DNA from: Pseudomonadota bacterium
GTDB taxonomy: Bacteria; Pseudomonadota; Alphaproteobacteria; Rhizobiales; Phreatobacteraceae
Assembly (NCBI GenBank): GCA_020161695.1
Contig: JAIUOO010000011.1
Span: 83,406 to 147,405, forward strand
Reading direction: 5' to 3'
Length of the DNA stretch: 64,000 bases
Shown here: piece by piece, positions 1 through 8,894 of the stretch
How positions within the stretch are numbered: the stretch's first letter is position 1
How the letters are laid out: the number at the start of each line of letters is the position of its first letter
Made by a program: the position numbers and the translations under genes
Notes under the pieces: generated by a model
Databases searched by the model: none
Told to the model about the DNA's origin: nothing
What the model saw: only the letters and a program-made list of their open reading frames with translations

Positions 1-482
1 AGCCGTGGATCGGTACGGCGCGGCAGCGCGATCGACTGGTCGGCCCCCGACAGGTAGCAGAAGCCCGGAAGGAAGCCGAGCATGGCAACCCGATAGACCC
101 GTTCGGAATGGCGGCGGATCACCTCGTTGGCGGTGATGCCGTGGGCGGCCGCGACGTCCTCGAGATCGATACCGAACGCGCCGCCATAGACGACGGGAAT
201 GCGCCAGCGCCTGGCGGCCTTCGTGTCCGTCGTCAGGCCGTCCAGCAATTCCATAACCCGCGTCTCGAAAGCGGGCATGTCGATCACCAGCGGATCGACC
301 TGCACGAAGACGGAACGATAGGTCGGCAGGCTTTCGACCACGCCGGGAAAGGCCGCCGCCGACAATGCCTCGTCGAAGGCGAGGCACAGGGCGTTGATCC
401 CGTCGTCGATCTCGGTGCCGAACTCGATCGTCACCGCGCTGTCACCGCAGGCGAGAAAGCGCGGCCGGACGGCGAGGCCCAT
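1..482 (-). CDS. pxpB: 5-oxoprolinase subunit B / KipI family protein (3' end outside window)
   Basis: Partial: 160 N-terminal residues are present and the rest lies beyond the left edge. Translation begins MGLAVRPRFLACGDSAVTIE, typical of the carboxyltransferase (allophanate hydrolase subunit 1-like) fold, and contains LGFLPGFCYL near residues 135-144, the conserved core motif of PxpB/KipI. In the PxpABC complex this subunit takes part in ATP-dependent opening of 5-oxoproline to glutamate in the cytosol. PxpC and PxpA would be expected next on the same strand but are not visible. The start at 482 is supported by AAGGAG about 10 bases upstream. An ATG at 487 is in another frame and soon stops. 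It follows the DctM gene by 35 bases, so it is probably the distal gene of the dctPQM operon and hints at an oxoproline-like transport substrate. Confidence 0.85.
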   Translation of the reverse strand, partial: MGLAVRPRFLACGDSAVTIEFGTEIDDGINALCLAFDEALSAAAFPGVVESLPTYRSVFVQVDPLVIDMPAFETRVMELLDGLTTDTKAARRWRIPVVYGGAFGIDLEDVAAAHGITANEVIRRHSERVYRVAMLGFLPGFCYLSGADQSIALPRRTDPR

Positions 483-517
483 TCCATTCACTCCTTGAAT
501 CGCATGCCTGCCGCCGC

Positions 518-1849
518 CTAACGCGGCGGCCCTCCCGCCTGCGTCGCCTCCACGAACATCCGCGGCAGCACCGTCACGATCTCGGGGAAGATGGTGATCA
601 CCGCGATCGCGACGACGAGCATCAGGAAGAAGGGCAGCGAGGCGTAGGCGACGAACCAGCTGTCGCGGCCGCTCATCGATTGCAGCACGAAGAGCACGAA
701 GCCGACGGGCGGCGTCACCTCCGCGATCTCGACCAGCAGTACGATGAAGATGCCGAACCAGATCGGATCGATGCCGACCTTCTGAATCATCGGCAGGACG
801 ATGGTCGTCGTCAGCACGATCATCGACACGCCATCCAGCGCCGTGCCGAGCAGAATGTACATGATCGTCAGCACGGCGATGAGCTGGAACTTCGAGGGGT
901 TCAGCCACGCCACATATTCGGCGAGCGCCCGCGGAATGCCGGTGAAACCCATCGCCAGCGTCAGATAGGCAGCGCCGGCGAGGATGAACATGATCATCGC
1001 CGAGAGACGCGTCGCACCGAGGAGGCTCTCGCGGAAATTCTCCCAGGTGAGCGAGCGGCCCCACCAGGCGAGCGCCAGCGAACCGACGGCGCCGAAGGCA
1101 GCGGCCTCGGTCGCCGTCGCCCAGCCCGCAACGATGACCCAGATCACCATGAGGATCAGCAGCATGCAGGGGATCAGTTCGCGCGAGGCATGCAGCTTCT
1201 GCCGCAGCGTCGTCGAGCCGATGTCGTCCGGCGGCACCTTGTCCGGATTAAGCAGCGCCCAGACGATGATGTAGCCCGAGAACAGCACCATCACGAGCAG
1301 GCCGGGCAGGAAGCCGGCGAGGAAGATCTGGATGATCGAGACCTCGGCGGCGACCGCGTAGACGACCATGATGATCGAGGGCGGGATGAGGATGCCAAGC
1401 GTGCCGGAGCCCGCCAGCGAGCCGAGCGACATGTTGTCGGGATAGCCCCGGCGCTTCAGTTCCGGGACGGTCATCTTGCCGATGGTCACCGCGGTCGCGG
1501 CGGAGGAGCCGGACACCGAGCCGAAGATGCCGCAGGCGAGCACGTTGACGTGCAGGAGCCGCCCCGGCAGGCGGCGCAACCAGGGCGCCAGCCCGATGAA
1601 CATCTGGTTGGCGAGGTTGGTGCGGAACAGGATCTCGCCCATCCAGACGAAAAGGGGCAGCGCTGCCAGTTCCCAGGAGGCGACCGATTGCCAGACAGCC
1701 GTCGCAAGATTGAGCGTCGGCGAGGAATTGGTGAAGAAGGCCATGCCGACCCAGCCGGTAATGGCGAGGCCGAAGCCGATCCAGGCGCCGAGCGTCAGGA
1801 CCACGAACATGACGACGAGCAGGACGCCGCCGATGGCGAGTGTCGACAT
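518..1849 (-). CDS. dctM: TRAP transporter large permease (DctM type)
   Basis: This 443-residue protein has about 12 hydrophobic segments and is the ion-coupled transport subunit of a TRAP carrier in the inner membrane. The family signature SVSGSSAATAVTIGKM lies at residues 111-126 and the following TLGILIPPS at 150-158. Length is normal for DctM (about 430). The ATG lies three bases after the stop of the small permease gene, so the two are translationally linked. Its neighbours are DctQ and DctP upstream and a PxpB gene downstream. Substrate cannot be read from sequence; the oxoprolinase neighbour suggests a small carboxylate such as pyroglutamate. Confidence 0.95.
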   Translation of the reverse strand: MSTLAIGGVLLVVMFVVLTLGAWIGFGLAITGWVGMAFFTNSSPTLNLATAVWQSVASWELAALPLFVWMGEILFRTNLANQMFIGLAPWLRRLPGRLLHVNVLACGIFGSVSGSSAATAVTIGKMTVPELKRRGYPDNMSLGSLAGSGTLGILIPPSIIMVVYAVAAEVSIIQIFLAGFLPGLLVMVLFSGYIIVWALLNPDKVPPDDIGSTTLRQKLHASRELIPCMLLILMVIWVIVAGWATATEAAAFGAVGSLALAWWGRSLTWENFRESLLGATRLSAMIMFILAGAAYLTLAMGFTGIPRALAEYVAWLNPSKFQLIAVLTIMYILLGTALDGVSMIVLTTTIVLPMIQKVGIDPIWFGIFIVLLVEIAEVTPPVGFVLFVLQSMSGRDSWFVAYASLPFFLMLVVAIAVITIFPEIVTVLPRMFVEATQAGGPPR

Positions 1850-1852
1850 GAC

Positions 1853-2386
1853 TCAGACCTCGCCCGAATAGTCGCCGGCCGCGTGGCGGTCGCGCACCTG
1901 CTGAACATAGGTCGGAACGAGGCCGCCGACGACGCGAACCAGCTCATCGACGAGAGCCACCGCGAGCACGGCCGCACCGAGTGCCACCGGCGCCTGGGGT
2001 ATCCAGAGCGGCAGCGGCAGCAGACCCTGCCCGCGATCGTTGAAGACGTAGCTCTCGTAGACCATGTTGCCGAGCGCATAGGTCAGGAAGAGCGCGAAGG
2101 CCGAGCACATGGCGAGCGCGACGAGCTCGATCCAGCGCGCGGTGCGGTCGGAAAAGCGGTCGATGAATATGCCCATGCGGACGAGCTCGCCGCGCTTGAA
2201 GGTCGCGGCCAGCGGCAGGAAGGCGGCGCCGGCACAGATCCAGGCGGTGATGTCGTCGGCGCCGCGCACCATGACGCCCACTGGCCGCAGCGCGGCCTGG
2301 GCCATCATCAGGAGGCAGATGGAGAGAACGCAGGCGGCACCCAGCCACGCGGCTCCAGTGTAGAGGAAATCGAGCGTTTTTCGCAT
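1853..2386 (-). CDS. dctQ: TRAP transporter small permease (DctQ type)
   Basis: The 177-residue product, from MRKTLDFLYTGAAW, has four predicted membrane segments and matches DctQ size. It pairs with DctM in the inner membrane. An in-frame ATG at 2404 would add six residues (MDHRPV). The start at 2386 is preferred because the resulting N terminus matches the usual short cytoplasmic lead of DctQ, but neither start has a strong ribosome site. It sits between the DctP gene (135 bases upstream) and the DctM gene (three bases downstream). Confidence 0.88.
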   Translation of the reverse strand: MRKTLDFLYTGAAWLGAACVLSICLLMMAQAALRPVGVMVRGADDITAWICAGAAFLPLAATFKRGELVRMGIFIDRFSDRTARWIELVALAMCSAFALFLTYALGNMVYESYVFNDRGQGLLPLPLWIPQAPVALGAAVLAVALVDELVRVVGGLVPTYVQQVRDRHAAGDYSGEV

Positions 2387-2520
2387 GACCGGCCTATGGT
2401 CCATCGACGCGCGTCGCGGACAGTGTCGGCGGCGGCTTCAGGCTGAGTGAGAATGCGGTGTAATGCCACTGCGCCGCCTGCCGGACCGGCCGGGAAGCCG
2501 GTCCGGACAGTGCGTTGCGA

Positions 2521-3513
2521 TCAGGCGCCGATGCGCTTGCGGTAGTCGGCGATGACGTTGCGACCGACATCGCCAGCCTTCGCCACCCACTCTTCCGTCA
2601 GCTTCGCGCCGACTGCCTTCACCTCGGTCAGCAGCTGAGGCGACGGATCGACGATGGTCATGCCGTTCTTGCGCAGTTCGGCGATCGAGTTGGTCTCGAC
2701 CTCGCCGGCCAGCTTCCAGCCACGCTCCTCGGCCTTGGCCGACATTTCCGTCATGGCCTTGCGGACGGCCTCGGGCAGGCGCTGCCAGGCCCGCTCGTTC
2801 ACGAGCACCGCGTTCTTCGGCATCGAGGCGCGCAGGTTGATGAACTGGCTGGAAAACTCCCAGGCGCGCGACTGCACGCCGGTGGCGCCGGAGGTGATCA
2901 TGCCGGTGACGATGTTGGTCGCGAAGGCCTGCGGCACTTCGGAGGCCTGCACCAGCGTGGGAACCGCGCCGAGAAGCTCGGCCATGCGCGAGGTGATCGG
3001 CGACACCGTGCGGAACTTCATGCCGCGCATGTCGGCAGCCGAGTTGATCGGCGTCTTCGAGTAGAAGGCCTGGCTCGGCCACGCCACGCAGTAGAGCACG
3101 CGGATGCCGCGGCGCTGGCAGGCGGCTTCGAGCGCAGCCTTGGATGCCGCGTAGAGCGCCTGGCCCTGATCGAAGCCCTGCGCGAGGAACGGAATCGAAT
3201 CGAGTTCGTAGATCGGGTCTTCGTTGCCGAACTGGCTGATCAGGATCTCGCCCGCGGCAACCTGACCGCTGCCGACGGCGCGGAGGATTTCCGGCAGACG
3301 GATCAGCGAATTGTTGGAGTGAATCTGGATCTTGATGCCGTTGTTGGTGGCCTTGGCGACCTCATCGACCCACCAGCGGACATTCTGCGTGTGATAAGTG
3401 CCGTCCGTATAGGGAACCGGCATGTCCCAGGCGGTCTGGGCGCGCGCGACGAGCGGCGCTGCCAGGACTGCCGTACCGGCTGCGCCGGCGACGAATTTGC
3501 GGCGATCGATCAT
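2521..3513 (-). CDS. dctP: TRAP transporter solute-binding protein (DctP family)
   Basis: The 330-residue periplasmic binding protein captures the substrate for the DctQM permease. The N terminus MIDRRKFVAGAAGTAVLAA carries a twin-arginine signal with cleavage near AQTAW. The mature part has the DctP pattern, including GMKFRTVSPITSRMAELLGA and VVNERAWQ-like elements (VLVNERAWQRLPEAVRKAM spans the conserved helix). The start at 3513 has AGGAG seven to eight bases upstream; a longer upstream frame lacks support. It is first in the dctPQM-pxpB transcript and faces a divergent MarR-like gene across a 320-base control region, which suggests the regulator acts on it. Confidence 0.93.
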   Translation of the reverse strand: MIDRRKFVAGAAGTAVLAAPLVARAQTAWDMPVPYTDGTYHTQNVRWWVDEVAKATNNGIKIQIHSNNSLIRLPEILRAVGSGQVAAGEILISQFGNEDPIYELDSIPFLAQGFDQGQALYAASKAALEAACQRRGIRVLYCVAWPSQAFYSKTPINSAADMRGMKFRTVSPITSRMAELLGAVPTLVQASEVPQAFATNIVTGMITSGATGVQSRAWEFSSQFINLRASMPKNAVLVNERAWQRLPEAVRKAMTEMSAKAEERGWKLAGEVETNSIAELRKNGMTIVDPSPQLLTEVKAVGAKLTEEWVAKAGDVGRNVIADYRKRIGA

Positions 3514-3833
3514 TGGGAAATCTCCTGCAGTTCCCGTCTCTGGAATGCCCGGTCGCTGCCGACCGGCAAGGCTTGTGCCCTTGGGTATGATTGGACCGCC
3601 GTTCGAGCCCGGTGACAAGGCCCTGCACCGCATTGCCCGGTGCGCTGCAACGCACCCGCCCGGCCGTTCAGGAACTGCCGCCGACACCGCCGACGCTCGC
3701 CCGAACATTCCGCCCGCCCCGCGCCGCTGTCAACATAACGTTGATATTTTGTTGCCGTTTTATGCATTTGATTTTGACGAGATGTCGATCCATTCTATTC
3801 GGCCGCGTCGTGGACAGAGCCGGAGACGTCAAG
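3514..3833. promoter_or_regulatory. Divergent control region with candidate MarR operator and dctP promoter
   Basis: There is no gene in these 320 bases. The stretch 3728-3780 is markedly AT-rich. On the minus strand a perfect TTGACA (plus 3728-3733) could be the -35 of dctP, with GAATGT 17 bases further on as a weak -10. The near-palindrome TCAACATAACGTTGA (3730-3744) overlaps that hexamer, and CAAC/GTTG repeats recur at 3731-3754. Such a placement is typical for a MarR-type repressor site controlling dctP and possibly the regulator itself. The palindrome is seen in the sequence; its role is inferred. Confidence 0.5.
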
Positions 3834-4352
3834 ATGGCCCCGCCCCCCAGCCTCGGCCCCATAGTCTCGTCAGCGCATCTCGCAGCCGGTGAAATGCCGG
3901 CCCTGTCCGAGTTCGAATTCGGCATGATCATGGTCAGCCACGCCTTCCACCGCTGGACGGTGCGCTGCGCGGCCGCGGCCGGTGCCCCGGGGCTCTCGGC
4001 GCTTGAGAACATGATCCTGCACACGGTCTATCATCGCGCGCGGCCGAAGCGACTGGCCGATATCGCGCTCGTCCTCAATGTCGAGGACATGCACCTCGTG
4101 ACCTATGCCGTGAAGAAGCTGGAAAAGGCCGGGTTGGTGAAGGGCGAGAAGATCGGCAAGGAGAAGGCCGTTTCCGTCACCAAGAAGGGGGCCGACGCCG
4201 TGACGCGCTACCACGAGGTGCGCGAGGCGCTGCTGATCCAGGGCGTCAAGGCTTTCGGTACGGAGGCTCAGATCCTCAGCCGGATCGCCACCGAGATGCG
4301 GGCCCTGTCCGGCCTCTACGATCAGGCGGCGCGCGCCGCGGCGAGCCTCTGA
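3834..4352 (+). CDS. MarR-type winged-helix transcriptional regulator
   Basis: The 172-residue protein from MAPPPSLGPIVSSAHLAAGE has a winged-helix domain in its centre: LSALENMILHTVYHRARPK, then the recognition-helix region VEDMHLVTYAVKKLEKAGLV and a wing containing KEKAVSVTKKG. This is the layout of MarR-like regulators that bind short palindromes as dimers. The start was chosen for GGAGA seven bases upstream. An upstream frame reaching 3591 runs through the AT-rich control region and has no better site. It is transcribed away from dctPQM, so control of that operon is the simplest inference. Effector unknown. Confidence 0.82.
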   Translation: MAPPPSLGPIVSSAHLAAGEMPALSEFEFGMIMVSHAFHRWTVRCAAAAGAPGLSALENMILHTVYHRARPKRLADIALVLNVEDMHLVTYAVKKLEKAGLVKGEKIGKEKAVSVTKKGADAVTRYHEVREALLIQGVKAFGTEAQILSRIATEMRALSGLYDQAARAAASL

Positions 4353-4440
4353 TCGAACCATCGTTCGAATGCATCCAGCCCGTCGGACACAGTGTTACCG
4401 TCGGTGAACCGCTTGCCGGTTCCTGAAACGGGAGGACACG

Positions 4441-4836
4441 ATGAGCCGCAACGTCGAAACAGTGAAGGCCGCCTATGCCGCGTTCGGTCGCGGCGACATC
4501 CCAGCGATCCTGGCCCTGTTGGCTGACGACGTTGCGTGGGAACACGACTGGGGCGCGGCCACGCTCAAATGGTACAGGTCGCGCAGAGGGCCCGCCGACG
4601 TCGCGGGCTTCTTCCAGACGCTGGCGGATTTCGACTTCCTGCTCTTCGAGCCGGCCAACCTGCTGGAGGGTGGCAATCAGGTCGTCGCAGTCATCCACGT
4701 CGAACTGACGGTCAAATCCAACGGCAAGCGCTTCAAGGACCTCGAGGCGCATCTCTGGACCTTCGGCCCGGATGGCAAGGTGACGGGATTCCGCCACCTC
4801 ACCGACACCCATCAACTGGCGATGGTGACGGCCTGA
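4441..4836 (+). CDS. NTF2-fold / SnoaL-like protein
   Basis: The 131-residue protein MSRNVETVKAAYAAFGRGDI begins with the helix and following DVAWEHDWG segment usual in SnoaL-like members of the NTF2 superfamily. These are small cone-shaped folds used as isomerases, hydrolases or binding proteins; the specific role cannot be assigned. The length is typical. GGAGG lies seven bases before the ATG. It is downstream of the MarR-like gene on the same strand and runs convergently into the HyuB gene with only six bases between them. Confidence 0.8.
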   Translation: MSRNVETVKAAYAAFGRGDIPAILALLADDVAWEHDWGAATLKWYRSRRGPADVAGFFQTLADFDFLLFEPANLLEGGNQVVAVIHVELTVKSNGKRFKDLEAHLWTFGPDGKVTGFRHLTDTHQLAMVTA

Positions 4837-4842
4837 AGCCGT

Positions 4843-6483
4843 TCAGCCGCCATAGGCCTTGGCGCCTTTCGACGACACCAGCCCCTCTGCGAGATCGCGC
4901 TCCAGCGCCGCTCGATCTCGCTTGGCGGGATCGCCGATGCCTGCGCCACCCGGGGTCATGACCACGAGACGGTCATCCGGCGGGATGAGCTGGAAGCCCT
5001 TGCCCTTCAGCTTCTTGCCGGACTTCAGCGCGACAGCGCCGGCAGCACCGTCCCTGCCCCCGTCGCGCCCGCGCGGGGGGTGATCGATGCGATCATAGGC
5101 TGCGAGCAGGTCGAAGGGCTTGCCGATCCGGCTGCCGACCTCGATCACCTGGCCGAGCCCGCCGCGCGTGCGACCAGCCCCACCGGAATCCTCGCGGAAC
5201 TCCTTGCGCCAGAAGATCAGCGGGGTGATCGACTCGGCGATCTCAACCGGCGTTCCTTTAACGCCCGAGGGATAGGCGGTCGCCGAGAGGCCGTCCTTCA
5301 TCGGGCGCGCGCCGGTGCCGCCATTGGAGGTCACCGCCATGGTGAACCCGTAATTGCCGAGGCCGGCATCTTCCGTCTGGCCGCGAACATTGAGGTTCCA
5401 CAGGCAGGACGTGCCCTCTGCCGGCACGCGGTCGGGAATGGCCTGCCGGAGCGCGCCGAACACCACGTCGGGCAACATCTGCCCGATGATGTGGCGCGAA
5501 GCGACCGGCTTCGGCTTGAGCGCGTTGACGATTGAGTTCTCAGGCGCGGAGACGGTCAGTGGCGCCAGCGACCCCGCATTGTTCGGGATGTCCTTGCCGA
5601 CGATGCAGGCGAGGCCGAACACCGTGTAGGCGGTGGTATAGGCGAGTGGCACGTTGATGCCGCGCTTCGATGCCGGTCCGGTGCCGGTGAAGTCGACGTG
5701 GATACCCTTCCTTGTGACTTCCACCGTGCAGGACAGCGTCACCGGCTCGTCATAGCCATCGACCGTCATGGTGTTCGACCACTTGCCCTGCGGCAGCGCC
5801 GCGACAGCCTCGAGGACGGCGGCCTTGGAGCGGGACATGATGTGCCTGGACAGCACGTCGAGGTCCTTCAGGCCGAATTCCTCCATCATCTCGGAGAGGC
5901 GCTCGCAGCCGACATCGTTGCAGGCGGCAAGCGAATAGACATCGCCCTCCGTGTCGATGGGCAGGCGCGTATTGGCGCGGATCATCGCCATCAGCGTCTC
6001 GTTCAGCTTGCCCCGGTCGGCGAGCTTGAGGAGCGGGATGTAGAGCCCCTCCATGAACACGTCGGTGCCGTCGGGCCCGAAGCCGATGCCGCCGATATCC
6101 ATCAAATGACTCGTGCAGGAAAACAGCCCGACGAGCTTGCCGCGATGGAAGGCCGGCGTCGTCAGCACGAAGTCGTTGAGGTGGCCGGTGCCCATCCACG
6201 GGTCATTGGTGATGTAGATGTCGCCCGGCTTCATCGTGTCGACCGGGAAGGCCTTGACGAAATGCCTGACGCTCTCGGCCATGGAATTGACGTGGCCGGG
6301 CGTGCCGGTCACGGCCTGGGCCAGCATGTTGCCCTCGCGGTCGAAGACGCCGGCGGACAGATCGCCCGCCTCGCGCACGATGGGCGAGAAGGCGGTGCGC
6401 AGCAGAACCTGCGCCTGTTCCTCGACCACCGCGATGAGGCGGTTCCACATGACCTGCAGTTCGATGTCGGAAAGCTTGCTCAT
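4843..6483 (-). CDS. hyuB: Hydantoinase B / oxoprolinase family protein
   Basis: The 546-residue protein matches the HyuB family in length and motifs: REAGDLSAGVFDREGNMLAQ early, ITNDPWMGTGHLNDF near residues 105-120, and a glycine-rich tail VVMTPGGAGIGDP. HyuB pairs with HyuA to hydrolyse hydantoins, 5-oxoproline or related cyclic amides with ATP in the cytosol. The ATG at 6483 begins five bases after the HyuA stop, so the pair is co-translated; reading frames extending upstream are just the overlap with HyuA. Exact substrate unknown: the genes are equally compatible with hydantoinase or oxoprolinase roles. Confidence 0.93.
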   Translation of the reverse strand: MSKLSDIELQVMWNRLIAVVEEQAQVLLRTAFSPIVREAGDLSAGVFDREGNMLAQAVTGTPGHVNSMAESVRHFVKAFPVDTMKPGDIYITNDPWMGTGHLNDFVLTTPAFHRGKLVGLFSCTSHLMDIGGIGFGPDGTDVFMEGLYIPLLKLADRGKLNETLMAMIRANTRLPIDTEGDVYSLAACNDVGCERLSEMMEEFGLKDLDVLSRHIMSRSKAAVLEAVAALPQGKWSNTMTVDGYDEPVTLSCTVEVTRKGIHVDFTGTGPASKRGINVPLAYTTAYTVFGLACIVGKDIPNNAGSLAPLTVSAPENSIVNALKPKPVASRHIIGQMLPDVVFGALRQAIPDRVPAEGTSCLWNLNVRGQTEDAGLGNYGFTMAVTSNGGTGARPMKDGLSATAYPSGVKGTPVEIAESITPLIFWRKEFREDSGGAGRTRGGLGQVIEVGSRIGKPFDLLAAYDRIDHPPRGRDGGRDGAAGAVALKSGKKLKGKGFQLIPPDDRLVVMTPGGAGIGDPAKRDRAALERDLAEGLVSSKGAKAYGG

Positions 6484-6488
6484 GACGG

Positions 6489-8666
6489 TCACTTTCCCTT
6501 CTTCGAGGCAGGTTCGGCCTTCGCAGCAGATTTGCCGGCCTTGCGGGCGGTCAGGACGAGACCGAGCCCACCGTCGATCTCGGCATCGAAGGTCGCCGTG
6601 ACGAAGGTGGACGTGCCGGCTTCCACGACGATGGCCGGACCGGCAATCCGAGCGCCGGGCGCCATGGCGAGGCGGTCGTACATCGGCACCTTCAAGGTCT
6701 TGCCGGCCTTGGCGTCGAAGACGGGCCGCGTGCCGATCGGTTTCGGCCCCGTCTTGGACTTCGGCTTCGCCAGCATTGGCGGCCGCGCGGTGTCGGTCGT
6801 CACCAGCAGCGACCACGACAGAATTTCGATGGCCGCGCCGGGAATGTGACGGGCGAACAGCTGGCGATAGCCTGCCTCGAAGCTGTCGCGCATCTTCGCC
6901 ATGTCCTTGTCCGTCAGCGCACGGATCGGCAGCGCGACCGCGATCTCGTGCCCCTGCCCCGCATAGCGCATGAAGGCTGTGCGGGTTTCCGTCAGCTTGC
7001 GGTTGCCCGCGGCCGCCCTGGCGAGGGCCGACGCCTCGGCGCTCATGCCGGACAGCAGCCGGTTCGCCTCCTTCAGGTCGAAACGGTCGAGCCGCATGAA
7101 CCTGGAATGGACCAATTCATAGGCCGCCGGCGCGCGCAGGAAGCCGACTGCCGAGCCGACGCCGGCGTCCGCCGGCACGACGATGCGGGCAATGCCGAGC
7201 TTCTCGGCAAGGCGGGCCGCATGGAGCGGCGCGGCGCCACCAAACGCGACCATGGTGTGATCGGAGACAACGACGCCGCGCTCGACGGAATGGACGCGGG
7301 CGGCATTGGCCATGTTCTCATCGACGATCTCGGCGACGCCATGGGCGGCCATCGCGGTCGACAGCGACAAGGGTTTGCCGACGCTCGCATCGAGCGCCGC
7401 ATCGGACTTCTCGGGATAGAGCTTGATCGCGCCGCCTGCGAAACGGGCGGGCTCGATCTTGCCGATGGCAACATCGGCGTCGGTGACGGTCGGCAGCTCA
7501 CCGCCACGTCCGTAGCAGGCAGGCCCCGGCACCGAGGCCGCGGAATCCGGCCCGACCGTGATGCGCTTCAGCGTATCGACGCGCGCGATGGAACCGCCGC
7601 CCGCGCCGATCTCGACCATTTCGATGACGGGGATACGGACGGGAAGACCCGAGCCCTTCATGAAACGCGACTGCCGGTCGACCTCGAAGGTGCGCGCCTT
7701 GTAGGGCGTCGCATCGTGGATGAGGCAGATCTTCGCGGTCGTGCCGCCCATGTCGAAGGACAGAACCTTGTCCTCGCCGCGCTCGGCCGCAATGTGCGCC
7801 GCGAGAATCGCGCCGCCTGCGGGACCCGACTCCACAAGGCGGATCGGAAAGCGCGCCGCCGTTTCCAGCGTCGCCAGCGAACCGCCCGAGGTCATCAGGT
7901 GAATGGGCTTCCCATAGCCTTCGGCGGCGAAGCGGGCCTTCAGGCGGCCGAGATAACCGGCCATCAGCGGCTGGACATAGGCATTGGCGACCGCCGTCGA
8001 GGTGCGCTCGTATTCGCGCATCTCCGGGCAGACCTCGCAGGACAGCGTGACCGCAATCTCCGGCACCTCCCTGGCGAGGATCTCGCGGACCCGTTCCTCG
8101 TGCTTGCCGTTGGCGTAGGAATGGATGAAGGCGACCGCGACCGCATCGACCTTCTGCTTCTTCAGCTCCTTGGCGAGGCGGACAACTGCGGCCTCGTCGA
8201 GTTCGACCCAGACCTTGCCCATCACGTCGATGCGCTCGGGAACGGTGAAACGCAACTGACGCGGCACGAGCTGGCGCGGCTTGTCGATGAAGATGTCGTA
8301 CTGGTCGTAGCGCCCCTCGTCGGCGATCTCGATCACGTCCCGGAAACCGTCGGTGGCAATCAGCGCGGTCCGGGCGCCCTTGCGCTCGATCACCGCATTG
8401 GTCGCCAGCGTCGTGCCATGGACGAAGACGTCGAGGTCAGCGAAGCCGATGCCGGCCTCCTTCAGCACGATGCGCGTGCCGTCGACCACCGCCTCCTCGG
8501 GCGCATGGGGCGTGGTCAGCACCTTGGTGGTGAAACGCCTGTCACCCTGCTCAAGGACGATGTCGGTGAACGTCCCGCCGATATCGGTGGCAAGGCGGGT
8601 GATGCCCGATTTCGCCTTCGGTGACGACGCTGCCTTGGTCGAGGGCTTGGCTGCTGATTTGGCCAT
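6489..8666 (-). CDS. hyuA: Hydantoinase A / oxoprolinase family protein
   Basis: The 725-residue protein has a lysine/alanine-rich lead of about 20 residues, then the nucleotide-binding element DIGGTFTDI at residues 28-36 and a second one, FDMGGTTAKICLI, near residue 300. Both are diagnostic of the HyuA ATPase fold. It supplies the ATP-dependent half of the HyuAB enzyme. ATG at 8666 is preferred; an ATG at 8711 would add 15 residues and neither has a good ribosome site. It is preceded by an acetamidase/formamidase gene on the same strand and followed immediately by HyuB. A 228-base gap before it may hold a secondary promoter. Confidence 0.93.
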   Translation of the reverse strand: MAKSAAKPSTKAASSPKAKSGITRLATDIGGTFTDIVLEQGDRRFTTKVLTTPHAPEEAVVDGTRIVLKEAGIGFADLDVFVHGTTLATNAVIERKGARTALIATDGFRDVIEIADEGRYDQYDIFIDKPRQLVPRQLRFTVPERIDVMGKVWVELDEAAVVRLAKELKKQKVDAVAVAFIHSYANGKHEERVREILAREVPEIAVTLSCEVCPEMREYERTSTAVANAYVQPLMAGYLGRLKARFAAEGYGKPIHLMTSGGSLATLETAARFPIRLVESGPAGGAILAAHIAAERGEDKVLSFDMGGTTAKICLIHDATPYKARTFEVDRQSRFMKGSGLPVRIPVIEMVEIGAGGGSIARVDTLKRITVGPDSAASVPGPACYGRGGELPTVTDADVAIGKIEPARFAGGAIKLYPEKSDAALDASVGKPLSLSTAMAAHGVAEIVDENMANAARVHSVERGVVVSDHTMVAFGGAAPLHAARLAEKLGIARIVVPADAGVGSAVGFLRAPAAYELVHSRFMRLDRFDLKEANRLLSGMSAEASALARAAAGNRKLTETRTAFMRYAGQGHEIAVALPIRALTDKDMAKMRDSFEAGYRQLFARHIPGAAIEILSWSLLVTTDTARPPMLAKPKSKTGPKPIGTRPVFDAKAGKTLKVPMYDRLAMAPGARIAGPAIVVEAGTSTFVTATFDAEIDGGLGLVLTARKAGKSAAKAEPASKKGK

Positions 8667-8894
8667 GCTGAGGTCGGTCCGATCCGTGAGGCCGGCACGC
8701 GGATGCACCATGCAGGCCGCTGCCGAGGTCGCAGGATTGTCGCACGAAACGCCGCCGTTTCACGACCGCCTGCGGTATGGGCGGTGACATTCCAGCGCCG
8801 CAGGGCGCAAGTCAACAATTCATCGACAATTCGTTGTCGAAATGGCCTCGTCAGCGCGGCAATGCAGACCTGCACTGCATTTGGCACGCGCGGT

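Noticed and set aside
680..2446. Long plus-strand open frame of 588 codons opposite the TRAP permease genes
   Set aside because: It is the antisense of two clear membrane-protein genes in GC-rich DNA; the product is Arg/His/Asp-rich with no domain and no ribosome site.
3591..3833. Extended N terminus of 81 residues for the MarR-like regulator
   Set aside because: It would cover the AT-rich promoter region and palindrome, and has no ribosome site; the internal ATG at 3834 has one.
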